From the NCBI RefSeq assembly GCF_000715075.1, contig NC_134102.1:106032001-106096000 (forward strand): 64,000 nucleotides of DNA, written 5' to 3'. The stretch comes from Nicotiana tabacum. Lineage: Eukaryota; Streptophyta; Magnoliopsida; Solanales; Solanaceae. A program made the translations under genes and the position numbers. Shown piece by piece: positions 1 to 10,941 of the stretch. The number at the start of each line of letters is the position of its first letter. Within the stretch, counting starts at the first letter, position 1. A model generated the notes under the pieces. That model worked only from the letters and a program-made list of their open reading frames with translations, was not told the origin of the DNA and made no database searches.

Positions 1-644
1 TCGGTCACTAAGTCCACAAATGAACAAACTTCATTGCTATTCGGTCGCCTCATAGATTTGCACACATAGAAAAGCACCTTTTCATCACCCACCCGGAAGG
101 TGAGCTCGCCGGCTTCCACATCAATAAGTGCCTTCCCCGTAGCAAGGAAAGGTCTACCCAAAATAATAGGCACCTCATTGTCCACTTCACAATAAAGAAT
201 CACAAAGTCTACCGGGAGGATGAACTTATCAACTCGAATCAACACATCATCAATAATACCCAATGGTATCTTCATAGTACGATCCGCCATTTGTAGCCTT
301 ATAGAGGTGGATCTTGGTTGCCCAATCCCCAACGTTTTAAAAACCGAGTAGGGCATCAAGTTAATACTCGCCCCTAGATCACAAAGAGCTTTGGCAAAGT
401 CGTCGCTTCCAATGGTGCAAGGGATTGTGAAAGCTCCGGAATCTTCCAATTTAGAAGCCATTGAGTGCACAATTACGCTCACTTGATGTGTCATCTTTAT
501 AGTCTCACAATTCATCGATATCTTCTTTGCCACCAAATCCTTCATGAACTTTGCATATCTGGGTAATTTCTCCAAAGCCTCAACCAATGGCACATTAATA
601 GATAAGCTCTTCATCATGTTAATGAACTTTTTGAATTGGTTCTA
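1..644 (-). pseudogene. Retrotransposon aspartic protease region (partial)
   Basis: The minus-strand translation is open through this stretch and continues off the left edge. It holds the retropepsin-type active-site context CDLGASINLMP (around 360-385), followed by a hydrophobic strand-rich region and an ILGRPFLA motif, both typical of plant gypsy proteases. A stop codon at about 642-644 separates it from the upstream gag-linker reading frame. It acts in polyprotein maturation in the intact family. Partial because of the window edge. Confidence 0.8.
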
Positions 645-2560
645 GCTATTTTGCTTGGCAAGCCTTTGAGGGCATGGAGGAGGAGGCCTTGGCATTAGTG
701 CCTTAGCCTTTGACACTACCGGTTCCGATATGTCAACAATGTGTTCCCTAGACAGATTCACTTCTTCTTGAGTATCCTCCATATTTTCATCAATATCAAT
801 TCTCCCTTCGTCATTTGCTTGCACCACACTATTTGGAATCTCATCTTCTTGAATCACTTGTTTATCATCCACAATTTTTCTTTGACTTGAGGTGGTTACA
901 TCCCCACCTTTTCCACTCCTTATAGTCACGGCCATGGCATGTCTCGTGTTGTTACCACCCTTCGAGTTCACCACCGTGTCACTTGGTAGTGCCCCCTTAG
1001 GACGAGTGTTTAAAGCTTGCGAGATTTGCCCTAATTAAACTTCCAAATTATGAATTGAAGTGTTGTGAGTAGCTAGTTGAGCATCGGAGTTAGCATTCTT
1101 CTCCATCATTTGTTTAAACATTTTCTCAATTCGCCCCATCTCATTGTTGGGGGGAAGGATAAGGAGGCGAGTTGCTTGGTTCTTGATACATCGGGGGCCT
1201 TTGAAAACCTGACCCCCGATTCCCTTGATTATTGTTCCATCCCCCTTGGTTGTTGCCTCCCTAATATCCTTGACTATTGCCACCTCAATTGCTTTGGTTG
1301 TTTTGATTGTTCCAATTCCCTTGATTACCTTGAGATCGCCATTGTTGTTGATTCGGTCCTTGAGAGTTGTTTCTTTGCCCTTGGAAGTTGTTCACATATT
1401 GTAATTACTCCTCTTGTTCATTGTAAGATTCATCTTGGTCAAACCCACTATCTTCTTGCACATATTGTTCCGCACGGTTTTGCACTCGTTGACCTTTTTG
1501 TCTTCGGTTGTTCACCATCATATTTACTCCTTCCATTGAATTACTTGCTTAGGACCCTGAACTTGTTAAAGTTGAGCTTTGGCTAATTGATTTATTGTAG
1601 TGGTCAACTCGGCAATTGCTTGCCCGTGATCATATAATTCTTTATGTAGGTGAATCACATTTGGATCACCTTGAGGAACATTTGCTCTACTTTTCCATGC
1701 CGATGAAGTATCCATCATTTTATCTAAGATCTCACAAGCTTCGACATATAGGGTTGTCATGAAATTTCTACCGGCAAGTTGGTTGACCACGCATTGATTG
1801 GTAATATTGATCCCTTTATAGAAAGTTTGTTGAATCATAGCCTCAGTCATGTCATTGTTCGGGCACTCTTTCACCATAGTTCGGTACCTTTCCCATATCT
1901 CATGCAAAGGCTTATTGGGTTCTTGTTTTAATGCTAGAATCTCGTCTCTAAGAGTAGCCATATGCCCTGGAGAAAAGAACTTGGAAATAAATTTCTACGC
2001 CAATGCATCCCATGTATGGATGGAATGGTTTGGCAACCTTTCTAACCAATCCAAGGCTTTCCCCCATAGTGAGAAAGGAAATAGCCTCAACCTTAAAGCA
2101 TCCTCAGAGACATTTGTCTGTTTACTCCCCCAGCAAGTGTCCACAAATTCTTTCAAGTGTTTGTACGCATTTTGATTCAGAGCCCCGGTGAAGAATCCCC
2201 GTTGCTCTAGCAATGTGAGCATAATATTTGTGATTTGAAAGTTGCCCGCCCTAATGCGGGGCCGGACTATGGCACTTGCATACCCTTCATTCGGCAACTA
2301 CCGGTGTTGAGCCGCTTTTGGTGGAAGTGGGGGTGGAAGGGGAATATTTTCTTGAGGCGGTCGGCCTCGTCTATTTGCTTGAGATTCAGGAGGAACCTCT
2401 TCAACTTGGTCATCTTCCACGTCCACATCCCCCAAAGGCATGTTTCCGAGAGGATCATTGTTGTTGAGAGCCATTGTTTCACCAAAAAGATTAGTAACAC
2501 GGAAGGAAAAGAAGACAATTCACACACAAAACCAAATATATAGCTAAATCCGTCTTTTAT
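642..2560 (-). pseudogene. Retrotransposon gag, broken into several frames
   Basis: Open minus-strand pieces at 2297-1995, 1961-1566, 1283-1035 and 974-642 together read as a plant retrotransposon Gag. There is an N-terminal nucleocapsid-type domain with the pattern LRLFPFSLWGKALDWLERLP, then LRDEILALKQ and EIWERYRTMVKECP. A low-complexity linker rich in N, Q and P leads to the protease. Stops near 1963-1995 and frame changes between 1566 and 1283 break the gene. Shadow frames on the plus strand are not coding. Confidence 0.78.
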
Positions 2561-2562
2561 GC

Positions 2563-2580
2563 TCCCCGGCAACGGCGCCA
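2563..2580 (-). other. Primer-binding site, tRNA-Asp type
   Basis: On the minus strand this reads TGGCGCCGTTGCCGGGGA, the complement of the 3' end of plant tRNA-Asp(GUC) including CCA. It lies five bases inside the LTR boundary, as expected for the start of minus-strand DNA synthesis. On the plus strand it looks like a tRNA 3' end, but no tRNA body precedes it. Confidence 0.88.
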
Positions 2581-2698
2581 AAAATTGATCTCGCCCAAAT
2601 CACACCTCAGTTTGGGGTTGTGAAGCGGTCTATTGCAATAATAATACCCAACTAGGAGTCGGGATCGAATCCACAGGGAGCGTAAATGGGATTATGTA

Positions 2699-2770
2699 TA
2701 TATTCGGACTAAGCACGTAAAGTGTCTAAGATGCTATATTCGGACTAAGCACGTAAAGTGTCTAAGATGC
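2699..2770. repeat. Perfect 36-bp tandem duplication inside the LTR
   Basis: The 36 bases at 2699-2734 are repeated exactly at 2735-2770. The unit starts TATATTCGGAC and ends CTAAGATGC. The identity of the copies suggests a recent slippage event relative to the rest of the element. Confidence 0.95.
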
Positions 2771-3595
2771 ACTTCCACAAACTGTGTTTTGATTCTACTC
2801 CTAAATTATGCTACGGTTTGCAAATATAAAGCTAGAGAATAATATTTTTGGTGTTGTTTTTCAAGTTTGTAAAAGATCTAGGGTTGTGACTTCCACCTAG
2901 GTGTTTGCCTAACGGGTTGTGGGCTTTAGAGCGGGTTTTGTTGGTCAGAGTGTATTATATCAATCAACACACACTTACCCACTCAATACCTCTCGGTAAT
3001 AGAGTGGTTTTGCCCAATTTAGCTTTCTCAAGTCCAAATGGGTAATGCACAAAACAGTTGATAAATGCTCCAGTCGGGTTTTACTATCTCTAGATTCAAC
3101 CCTTTAATTGGGACTATCAATTTCTTGAGTTCATCCCAATTTCTTATTGGCCAAGTTTTCCTAGACTAAGTCTCTCTTTCTCAAGTAGAGACTAAGTCAA
3201 ATATGCTTGAATCAATGTTTGCAACTATTAATTCTAGTATTATAACAAAAACTATGTTAAATATTACACACCCAACCATAAACAAGCCCTAAATCAAACA
3301 TCTATTAGGTACCCACACTAGGGTTGGGTCCCAACCCTAGCTAGAAATTTGGCTACTCATAGTGGGTGATGAAGAAAATAAAAAAGAAAAGATGATTAAA
3401 CTCATATTTAATGATAAATAGATGAAAACCTAATGTAAAATTGACAAGCTATGATAAAGTTTCCTAAAACAGTAAAGAAAAACGGCTACCAACTTTCAGA
3501 TGTTCAAAACTTAACCTAATTTCATGAAAGTAGTCTATTTATACAAAGCTGGAATTTTTGGACAAAATTGCCTTTTTTGGACAAAATTGCCATTT

Positions 3596-3975
3596 AGGAG
3601 GTTCTGCGGCCGCACAATTCTGTGTGCGGTCCGCACTTTGCTGCAGCTCTTGACATGAGTGGTTTCTGCGACCGTAAAATTCTGAACTTCTGCCGCGCTT
3701 CTTGAGTTCTGCGGACTGTACAATTCTGGGTGCGGCTGCACATCTTGAGTTCTGCGGACCGCATATTTTTGGGTGCGGCCGCACATTTGATTTCTGCGGT
3801 CGCACAATTATAGTGCGGTCCGCAGATCTTGATTGTCTTGAATTCCCAACTCTCTGAACCTTAACTTCTGCGGCCGCACAATTATTGTGCGGTTCGCACT
3901 TTGCATTGCAGCATTGTCAAATTTTCTTCTTGTTCTACGGCCGCACACAAAATTCTGCGGTCCGCACTTTAACCT
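3596..3975. repeat. Cluster of CpG-rich near-palindromes (TGCGGCCGCA type) in the LTR
   Basis: Motifs related to CTGCGGCCGCAC and its partner GTGCGGTCCGCA recur about ten times over 380 bp, often as facing pairs separated by a short AT-rich loop such as ACAATTAT. Each pair could fold into a hairpin. In element orientation the cluster sits about 190-570 bp from the LTR start, so in U3. Several copies have single-base decay at CpG. Confidence 0.85.
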
Positions 3976-4506
3976 TTTTGCTTGATTTTTGTCCTTGTTC
4001 AAAATCACTCCTTCTTGAGTGGAATTTTATCACTTTGGCTCATTTTCCAATACTCCTGTAAGTAAGCATATTTTATCAGTTTTCGGGAATACCTTTAAGC
4101 ATTTTAAAACTAAAACGAAAGTCAAAAGGCGCAAATAAGTAGTCAAAATCCCCACTTATCAGCACACCAGTGTCTGTGACCTCGGGTGTGCACCGAGTCA
4201 AATTTCCAGGTCCTACTCTCGAGAATTGGTACCTCCCGTTTTCTGGTTCCCTTCTGTGTGTTAGTTAACTTGTGCCCATTTTAGTTTGCATTAGTTTAGT
4301 CATATTAGAAGCGTGACGTAGTTACAACTTGTCCTCTTCCAGTTTGGTCCGTTGCATGTTCTGTGTTAGTAGGTTTCCTTAGTTTATCATAGGTATAGTG
4401 GTTGTGGTCTATGATGGTAAAGTAAGGTCATGTCCTCAGGGTGTGAGGGGAGGGTGGGGCACGGGGTGAGACGGGGGGCAAGGGAGGTAAGCAGATCAAG
4501 GGAGCT

Positions 4507-4790
4507 TGTAGGTTGAGAATTTGGTCATGGAACATAGGTACTTTAACGGGTAAGTCTATAGAGTTGGCGAAGATTCTCCAGATGAGGAAGGTCAATATAG
4601 CGTGTGTCAGGGAGATAAAGTGGGTAGGAGCGAAGGCGAGGGATGTGGACGGGTATAAGCTGTGGTACTTTGGAGTTTTGAAGGGTAAGAGTGGAGTGGG
4701 TATTTTGGTGGATAGGGATCTCAGAGAGTCTGTGGTAGAGGTCAGGCGGGTGAATGATAGATTAATGACTATCAAGTTAGAGGTTGGAGA
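4507..4790 (+). pseudogene. LINE endonuclease, N-terminal part
   Basis: The reading frame around 4513-4790 begins with the WNIGTL motif of exonuclease/endonuclease/phosphatase-fold LINE endonucleases. It continues with the substrate-coordinating stretch around the CVREIKWVG segment; families normally have a Q/E-T-K here. The frame is cut at 4790 by the inserted MITE and resumes after its target duplication at 5517. In the intact family this domain nicks genomic DNA to prime reverse transcription. Confidence 0.8.
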
Positions 4791-5508
4791 TAGGGGTGTT
4801 CATGGTTCGGTTTGGGTCGGTTTTTTCCTAAAAAGAAACCAAACCAAGTAAGTCAGTTTTTTAAATATTGGAACCAAACCAAACCAATTAAGTGGGTTTT
4901 TTATAGATTCGGTTTTTGTCGGGTTTTGTCGGTTTTTCGGTTTTTTCGGTTATTTATTGGTTTTTTCTTAAATATAATGCATACACTGCAAAACGCATAT
5001 TCCGGCGACTACATTTTCAACGTAACACTATCAAACTAATTGCTCTTTGAGAAATCTATCATTTACCAAGATATATTGATGATAATTGAATCAAATAGTG
5101 ATGAATAATTTAAGTACTCAATTAAAAATCGATTATTTTTAACATGAAATAAATTCTTGTACTTAGCAAAAGAAAACTACCAATCAAACTAGAATACAAA
5201 GAATTAGATTATTATAATAGCAAAGAACTAGACCAAAAATACAAATGACTAATATGTACCATAAAATTTTAGAAATTTTATATAAAAATATACATATATA
5301 TAGGTGTAATAATAAATTTAAATAGCTACTTTTATAGTCGGTTTGGTTCGGTTATTTTTTTTATTAAAATCAAAACCAAACCAAATTTGATCGGTTTTTA
5401 AAATTTAAAATCAAAACCAAACCAAACCTAAAAAGTATCGATTTTTTTAGTCGGTTTGGTTCGGTTTTCGGTTTGGTTCGATTTTTCAGTTTTTTATGAA
5501 CACCCCTA
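4791..5508. mobile_element. hAT-type MITE inserted in the LINE (718 bp)
   Basis: Terminal inverted repeats are TAGGGGTGTTCAT at 4791-4803 and ATGAACACCCCTA at 5496-5508. The flanks carry an 8-bp target duplication, GTTGGAGA (4783-4790) and GTCGGAGA (5509-5516), with one mismatch. An 8-bp duplication with TA-G-rich tips fits the hAT superfamily. Both ends hold subterminal runs of GGTTCGGTTT-like motifs, and the middle is AT-rich with no transposase, so it is non-autonomous. Removing it and one duplication restores LINE endonuclease continuity. Confidence 0.9.
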
Positions 5509-6039
5509 GTCGGAGAGTACACCATCAATGTTGTTAGCGCCTACGCACTGTAAGCGGGCTTGGATGAGGAGGTTAAAAGGTGCTTTTGGGAGGGATTGGA
5601 TGAGATTGTGCATGGTATTTCGCATGCTGAGAGTTTATTTATAGGAGGGAATTTCAATGGACATATTCTGTCGACTGTGGGCGGCTATGGCAAGGTGTAT
5701 GGCGACTTCGATTTTGGGGATAGGAACGGAGGAGGTACTTCGCTGTTGGATTCCGCAAAGGCTTTTGAGATAGTGATTGCGAACTCTAGTTTTCAAAAGA
5801 GGGATGAGCATTTGTTTACTTTCCAAAGTGCGGTGGTGAAGACGCAAATTGATTATCTCCTCCTCAGGAGGTGTGATAGAAGGCTGTGCAGGGATTGCAA
5901 AGTTATACTAGGCAAGACCCTCGCGACGCAATATAGACTCTTGGCGATGGACGTCAGTATCATGATAAAGAGGAAGAAGAGGTTTGTACGAGGTCAATCG
6001 AGGATTAGGTGGGGAACCTTGACTAAGGATAAAGCCTAG
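5509..6039 (+). pseudogene. LINE endonuclease, C-terminal part
   Basis: After the MITE the LINE resumes, with a TAA stop at 5548-5550, then an open frame from 5560. It contains the IGGNFNGH motif (normally GDFN with the catalytic Asp; here Asp is replaced by Asn), the FGDRN stretch, and TQIDYLL, the conserved region before the final His. The His-containing segment near 5925 reads TQYRLLAMD where a TQHRLL form is expected, so two catalytic positions appear lost. It is inactive. Confidence 0.78.
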
Positions 6040-6463
6040 GAGTTAGGGTGAGGTTATCGGATATAGGAGCCTGAAAGAGTAGTAGGGACGCGAGCTCTAT
6101 GTAGACGACGATGGCGTGCTGTATAAGGGAGGCAATGAGAGAGGTATTAGGGGTCTCGAAAGGTTACTCTGGCCAGCACAAAGGCGATTGGTGGTGGAAT
6201 GAAGTGGTCCAGGGTAAAGTGGAAGCGAAGAAAGTGGCATACCTGAAGTTAATAGAGAGCATAAGCGAGGAGGAGAGGAGGAGAGAAGAGCAAATATAGA
6301 GGTATAAGGTAGTTAGGAAGGAGGCGAAGTTGGCGATCACAGAGGTTAAGACTGCGGTATTTGGTCATCTATACGAGGAACTGGGGGACAAATACGGAGA
6401 GAAGAAGTTATTTCGACTGGCCAAGGCGAGAGAGAGGAAGGCTCGGGATCTGGATCAGGTGAG

Positions 6464-7345
6464 GTGCATAAAAAACGAGACGGTAGAGTATTGATGGGAG
6501 AGGAGCAGATTAATAGGAGACGACATACTTACTTTCATAAACTTCTAAATGAAGAGGGGGGTCGGGACATTGTGCTAGGTGAATTGGGGCACTCTGAGAG
6601 TCACCGAGACTTTAGGTACTACAGGCGCATTAAGGTCGAGGAGGTCATGGGGGCCATTCGTAAGATGAGTAAGGGTAGACCAACCATATCAGACGAAATC
6701 CCAGTAGAATTTTGGAGGTGTGTAGGTAGAGCAAACTTGGAGTGGCTGACTGGGTTTAATGTTATTTTCAGGATGAAGTGGATACTAGATAAATGGAGAT
6801 GGAGCACAGTGGTTCCGTTGTACAAGAACAAAGGTGATATCCAGAGTTATAACAAATATAGGGGTATCAAGTTACTAAATCATACCATGAAAGTTTGGGA
6901 GATGGTGGTAGTAGTGAGGGTAAGGAGGACGGTGTCTATATTCGATAACCAGTTCGGGTTCATGCCGGGTCATTTAACTACGGAGGCTATTCACCTTATT
7001 AGGGGGTTGGTGGAGCAGTACAGGGATAGGAAGATGAATTTGCACATAGTATTTATTGACCTGGAGAAAGTGTATGACAAGGTCCCTAGAGAGGTTCTTT
7101 GGAGATGCTTAGAGGCTAAAGGTGTGTCGGTTGCCTACATTAGGGTAATTAAGGACACGTATGATGGAGCTAAGACTCGAGTTATGACAGTGGGAGGCAA
7201 CTCAAAGTATTTTTCGGTTGTTATGGGGTTACACCAAGGATCTGCGCTTGCCCGTTCTTATTTGCCTTGGTTATGGACGCACTGACACACCACATTTAAT
7301 GGGAGGTGCCATGGTGTATGTTATTCGATGATGGCATAGTTCTGA
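6464..7345 (+). pseudogene. LINE reverse transcriptase domain
   Basis: The open frame at 6464-7285 contains the ordered RT motifs of RTE/L1-like elements: [54 protein letters not shown] (motif A, Asp present), and GLHQGSA (motif B, usually LHQGSALSPYLF). The frame is lost at about 7255-7285. Downstream, 7318-7335 reads LFDDG where the catalytic FADD box should be, so motif C is altered. The preceding linker at 6111-6299 is another open piece of the same protein. Confidence 0.85.
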
Positions 7346-7492
7346 TCGATGAGACGTGAGGTGGCGTTAACGAGATATTGGATGTTTGGAGACAGTCCCT
7401 TGAGTCTAGAGGTTTGGAGACAGAGACTAAGACGGAATACCTGAAGTGCAAGTTCGCCGCGAAGCCGAGAAAAGCAAGCACGAAAGTGAGGC

Positions 7493-8090
7493 TTGAATCA
7501 CAAGTCATCCCCAAGTGAGACAGTTTCAAGTACCTTAGGTCAGTTATCCAAGGGGATGGGTGAGATAGACGAGGATGTTATACACCGTATATGGGTAGGG
7601 TGGATGAAATGGAGGCTAACATCTGGAGTACTGTGTGACAAGAAAGTGCCTCTGTCATTTAAAGATAAGTTTTATAGAGCGGTGGTTAGACCGTACATAT
7701 TGTATGGGACTGAGTATTGGCCAGTTAAGCACTCACATATCCACAAGATGAAAGTAGTAGAAATGAAGATGTTGAGGTGGATGTGCGGGCATACTAGGAT
7801 GGATAAGATTAGGAATAGAAATATTCGGGAGAAGGTGGGCGTAGCTACTATGGATGACAAGATGCGGGAAGCGAGGCTCAGATGGTCCGGACACATTCGG
7901 AGGAGAAGTCCAGATGCCCTAGTAAGGAGGTGTTAATGGGCTATTTTGACGGGTACGAGAAGAGGTAGATGGTGGCCTAAGAAGTATTGGGGAGAAGTGA
8001 TCAGACAGAACATGGTGTGGCTTCAGATTTTCGAGGACACAACCCTTGATAGGAATGTGTGGAGGTCGAGCATTATGGTTGTGGGTTAGG
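7493..8090 (+). pseudogene. LINE C-terminal region
   Basis: The frame at 7493-7936, continuing in another frame to about 8090, shows the conserved tail of RTE-type LINE ORFs: [43 protein letters not shown], and [11 protein letters not shown]. This region follows RT in the family and has Trp/Cys/His-rich features of presumed nucleic-acid binding. A TAA at 7934-7936 breaks it. Confidence 0.8.
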
Positions 8091-8448
8091 AGGTGGTTGA
8101 GCATTGTTCTACTTTGTATAGGTGTGAGGCTAGTCTGATAGGGTTTTGTCTTAGACTGCTAGTGGTTCATGTTGTGTTCACACTATTCTACAGTTTTTCT
8201 TTGTGCCGAACCTTATCTACTGATTATTGTTAGTGCTTTGCATCTATTCTTTGGTTCTTATGTTGCTGTCATTATTTCTATTATTGTTTGTTGAGAGTAC
8301 TGATATATTATTTCTCTTGTCGTCTTCTTGAGCCGAGGGTCTAACGGAAATAACCTCTCTACTCCCTCGGGGTAGGGGTAAGGTCTGCGTACACTCTACC
8401 CTCCCAGACCCCACTTGTAAAATTTTATTGGGTTGTTATTGTTTTAGT

Positions 8449-9282
8449 ATATTAAGAGAATATATACAAAAGTTATATTAAAAAAATTATACCAGTGATG
8501 ATCTTTCTAGAGTGAATACATAATGCAAAAATTAATGGCATTGAGACTTGCGAGCGAGTCTCATAATCTTGTATTAAGGATTTTAATTTTTGATCATTTT
8601 TATTTTTTGAGCAATTCAAATATAGCTCAACTATTTTCAATAAAATAAAAAATAATTTTATGACAATATTTTTTAACAGTAAAGTTCAATAACTATCTGC
8701 AAAAAATAACCCGAACTTTTTTATTACTCTCATATGTATAAACATAGTATCATAGTAGTATCAGAGGTCGTTTGGTAGGGTGTATAAGAATACTATTGAA
8801 TAAGGTATATTAGTAATGATAGGATTCGTAATGCTGGGATTGCTGAGATTATTTTTTATTTACTATTTGGTTTGATATATTAAAAAATAACATGCATTGC
8901 ATATGTGTATATATATACTTATTTATATATTAAAAATTATAATATTACTAATGTCATAATAAATTATTAATTATATATAGGATAATACAAAAACTAATGC
9001 ATCTATTATTTTTTTCCTAACGTAAAGAGATGGCGGCTTGGGGAAGTACTAAAGGGTAGGTGGGTTGATATTGAGTGGCGCAGGGTTGAGGTTTCACTTG
9101 ACCTTTTATTATGTGGTCACAAAGAATGGATTTTCTAAAAGCTAAAAAAATAACAAAGAAAAGGGAAAAATGAAATTATCAGGCAGAAAAAAAGGAGAAA
9201 GAAATAGAAAAAAGGAAAAAGAAAAACGCAAAGCTAGAATTAGTAGAGCAGTAGAATAGCAGATAGATAAACATACTGATAG
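8449..9282. other. AT-rich intergenic region, upstream of CID7
   Basis: No gene is seen. The stretch at 8765-9000 begins GGTCGTTTGGTAGGGTG and resembles a Solanaceae MITE end, but I could not find the matching inverted end. The last 200 bases are purine-rich, then turn into the CT-rich leader of the next gene. The promoter of CID7 should lie here, but no unambiguous TATA box could be chosen among many AT-rich candidates. Confidence 0.5.
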
Positions 9283-9340
9283 ATGTTTAGATATATTGAG
9301 ATAGAAAAAACACACAAAAATAAAAAATTAAAATTAAAAC

Positions 9341-9377
9341 CCTCTCTCTCTCTCTCTCTGTCTCTTTCTCTCTCTCA
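9341..9377 (+). repeat. CT microsatellite in the CID7 leader
   Basis: An imperfect run of about 18 CT/TCT units. Pyrimidine-rich tracts of this kind are common around plant core promoters and in 5' leaders. Confidence 0.95.
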
Positions 9378-9555
9378 GCTAAGACATCCAAGAACAACAG
9401 CGGAGCAGAAGAATTCTCATATCATTTTGCCTTTGTATTTTTTCTGTTATGTACTCTTTTTGACTCTCTTTGTTTCTTCAATATTTTTTTCTAATATTTT
9501 TTTCTGCTGTGTTATCGTTGAATCTGAAAAACCTTATCGTCAACATCTGCAGCTA

Positions 9556-9601
9556 ATGGATCCATTCGATTATGTTTCGTCCATAATCGAGCTTCGTAAA
9601 G
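9556..9601 (+). CDS. Possible upstream ORF of CID7 (first exon part)
   Basis: The ATG at 9556 opens MDPFDYVSSIIELRK. If the predicted 5' UTR intron (9602-10809) is removed, the frame runs three more codons (GFG) and stops at TGA 10818-10820, giving an 18-residue uORF upstream of the main ATG at 10942. If the intron is retained the frame extends to about 9633. It is visible only by splicing inference and depends on the exon model. Confidence 0.35.
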
Positions 9602-10941
9602 GTATATTCTTATATCTCTCTCAGATCTTATGATTTTTACACTTCCTGGTTGAATTATTTGTTTTGTTTCTGTTTTTTGTGTTAAATTTCAAATTCTGTT
9701 GAGATTCATGGAGATCCCTGGATATTATTGGTCTTGGAGCAGTGAATTTTTTGTTTTTAGTTTTATTATTGTTTATTTGATATATATAAAAATTAAGTCT
9801 ATTTTAGTGGTGATTCTTGTTGTTTGTTGAAATAGTTTGGTAAAGTGAGGTTTAGTAAAATTCTTGCTTTGCATGAATAGAATTTATCACAGTTAAGTAT
9901 CACTAGTTTGTTGAAATAGTTTGGTAAAATGATAAGGTTTATTGAATTATTTGTTTGTATGATTAGGATTTAATGTTATTATGTTTAAATATGGAGATGT
10001 GCAAGTACAATTGACATCAAGCTTTGCTAATTGTGGTTTATAATTTGCACTTTATGCTCGTAGTCTTAGATATTATTAGCGAAATTATTTAGTACTGGAA
10101 TGATATGGATATGAAATACAGTGGGTTGGATACAGGGATTCATACAGCTGACCCGACGATCAGAGCGTAGTTGATTGATTATAGATGTTATTCATGTCTA
10201 ATGTGAACATAATGCAAGACTTGGCGGATGATGAGTTTTCTGATTGAAGTAACTTAATATATACTGAACTCGAAATTTAGATGAATCTATACACAACATG
10301 CAATGAGTTAGTTATTATCGGACCACCTAAAGCTATGTGTTCATACTTGTGTTTGTTCCTTTCTGTTTTCCCTTTTTTATACAATGGTGTTGACGTGGTG
10401 TCCGATCCAACTTTTGTGCAATTCGATTAATCCACCGGGTACATGCCACCTCCCACCAACAAAGTTATTGAGTCATCGAGTAACTCTGCCCGCTATGGCT
10501 TAGGCAGATTGGAAGAATTCACTAGTGTCTTTTGTCCAACATGGATTTGAACCTTGGTTTCTCATAGTTTTCATCCACTTCATTGACCATGTATTCCAGC
10601 TTTAAACTCTATATGTGTTTGTTTATATGATTAATATCTGATTGTTGTTGTTGTGATAAGGTAAAACTGTTGTTGATCATTTCTTCTCAGCTTTTGGCCT
10701 ATGAAAAGTGGTCATAGTTGTTTTACGATTATTTTTATCTTGAATTTTGGACTTAAAGATGTTGATAGAGTAGTTAAGTTTTTGAATCTTTTTTCTTTCT
10801 TTTTGGCAGGGTTTGGGTGACAAGGATTGCATAGTTGCATCTTCCTGTAATTACAAGTTTAATTAAGCACATAGATACCCTTTATTTTCTTAACCTAGTT
10901 GAAACAAGAAAGAGGAAATAAAAAGTAACGAAAAGAAAAGA

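Larger units (their letters stand above)
1..4161 (-). mobile_element. Athila-type Ty3/gypsy retrotransposon, 5' part (runs off the left edge)
   Basis: Read on the minus strand the order is LTR (4161-2586), primer site (2580-2563), gag (about 2540-1030), a linker, then the aspartic protease (about 640-1), after which the element leaves the window. The primer site matches the 3' end of plant tRNA-Asp, which is usual for the Athila/Tat branch. The LTR has TGAT...ATCA ends. Gag and protease contain several stops and frame breaks, so this copy is dead. The right boundary at 4161 abuts LINE sequence, so the element probably inserted into or next to the LINE. Its target duplication cannot be tested because the other end lies outside the window. 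Confidence 0.85.
2586..4161 (-). repeat. LTR of the Athila-type element (1576 bp)
   Basis: The plus strand starts TGATCTCGCC and ends CCACTTATCA, giving the TGAT/ATCA inverted ends of an LTR. The inner end lies five bases from the tRNA-Asp primer site. In element orientation this is the 5' LTR. It contains a 36-bp tandem duplication near its inner end and a GC-rich palindromic cluster near its outer end; these are listed separately. Open frames at 3535-4008 are produced by the repeats and are not genes. Confidence 0.85.
4162..8448 (+). mobile_element. RTE-type LINE (non-LTR retrotransposon), degenerate
   Basis: The order is a 5' leader (4162-4500), apurinic endonuclease domain (4507-4790 and 5517-5990, split by a MITE), linker, reverse transcriptase (6464-7345), a C-terminal domain (7493-8090), and a 3' end at 8340-8448. 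The 3' end carries the GGTAAGGTCTGCGTACACTCTACC segment found in Solanaceae RTE-type LINE tails and a short TTGTTATTG-like tail instead of poly(A). Many stops and frameshifts show it is inactive. No clear target duplication was found; the left side abuts an LTR. Confidence 0.85.
9283..9601 (+). other. CID7: CID7 5' UTR exon 1 (start approximate)
   Basis: A CT microsatellite leader (9341-9377) is followed by an exon-like stretch ending CGTAAAG before the donor GTATATTC at 9602. A plausible acceptor, TTTTTGGCAG, ends at 10809, giving a 1208-bp 5' UTR intron. The transcription start is a guess; it could lie anywhere near 9283-9345. Long first introns in plant 5' UTRs often carry enhancing activity, but nothing in the sequence proves it here. 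Confidence 0.6.

Noticed and set aside
2561..2580. tRNA-Asp gene
   Set aside because: Only the 18-base 3' end is present, in the exact position of a retrotransposon primer site; no tRNA body precedes it.
3535..4008. Minus-strand frames in the Athila-type LTR
   Set aside because: They fall on the GC-rich palindrome cluster, overlap in two frames, and lie in a non-coding LTR.
9283..9633. 116-codon frame spanning the CT tract and exon 1
   Set aside because: The N-terminal half is a translation of the CT microsatellite and the C-terminal end enters the intron; it is not supported as protein.
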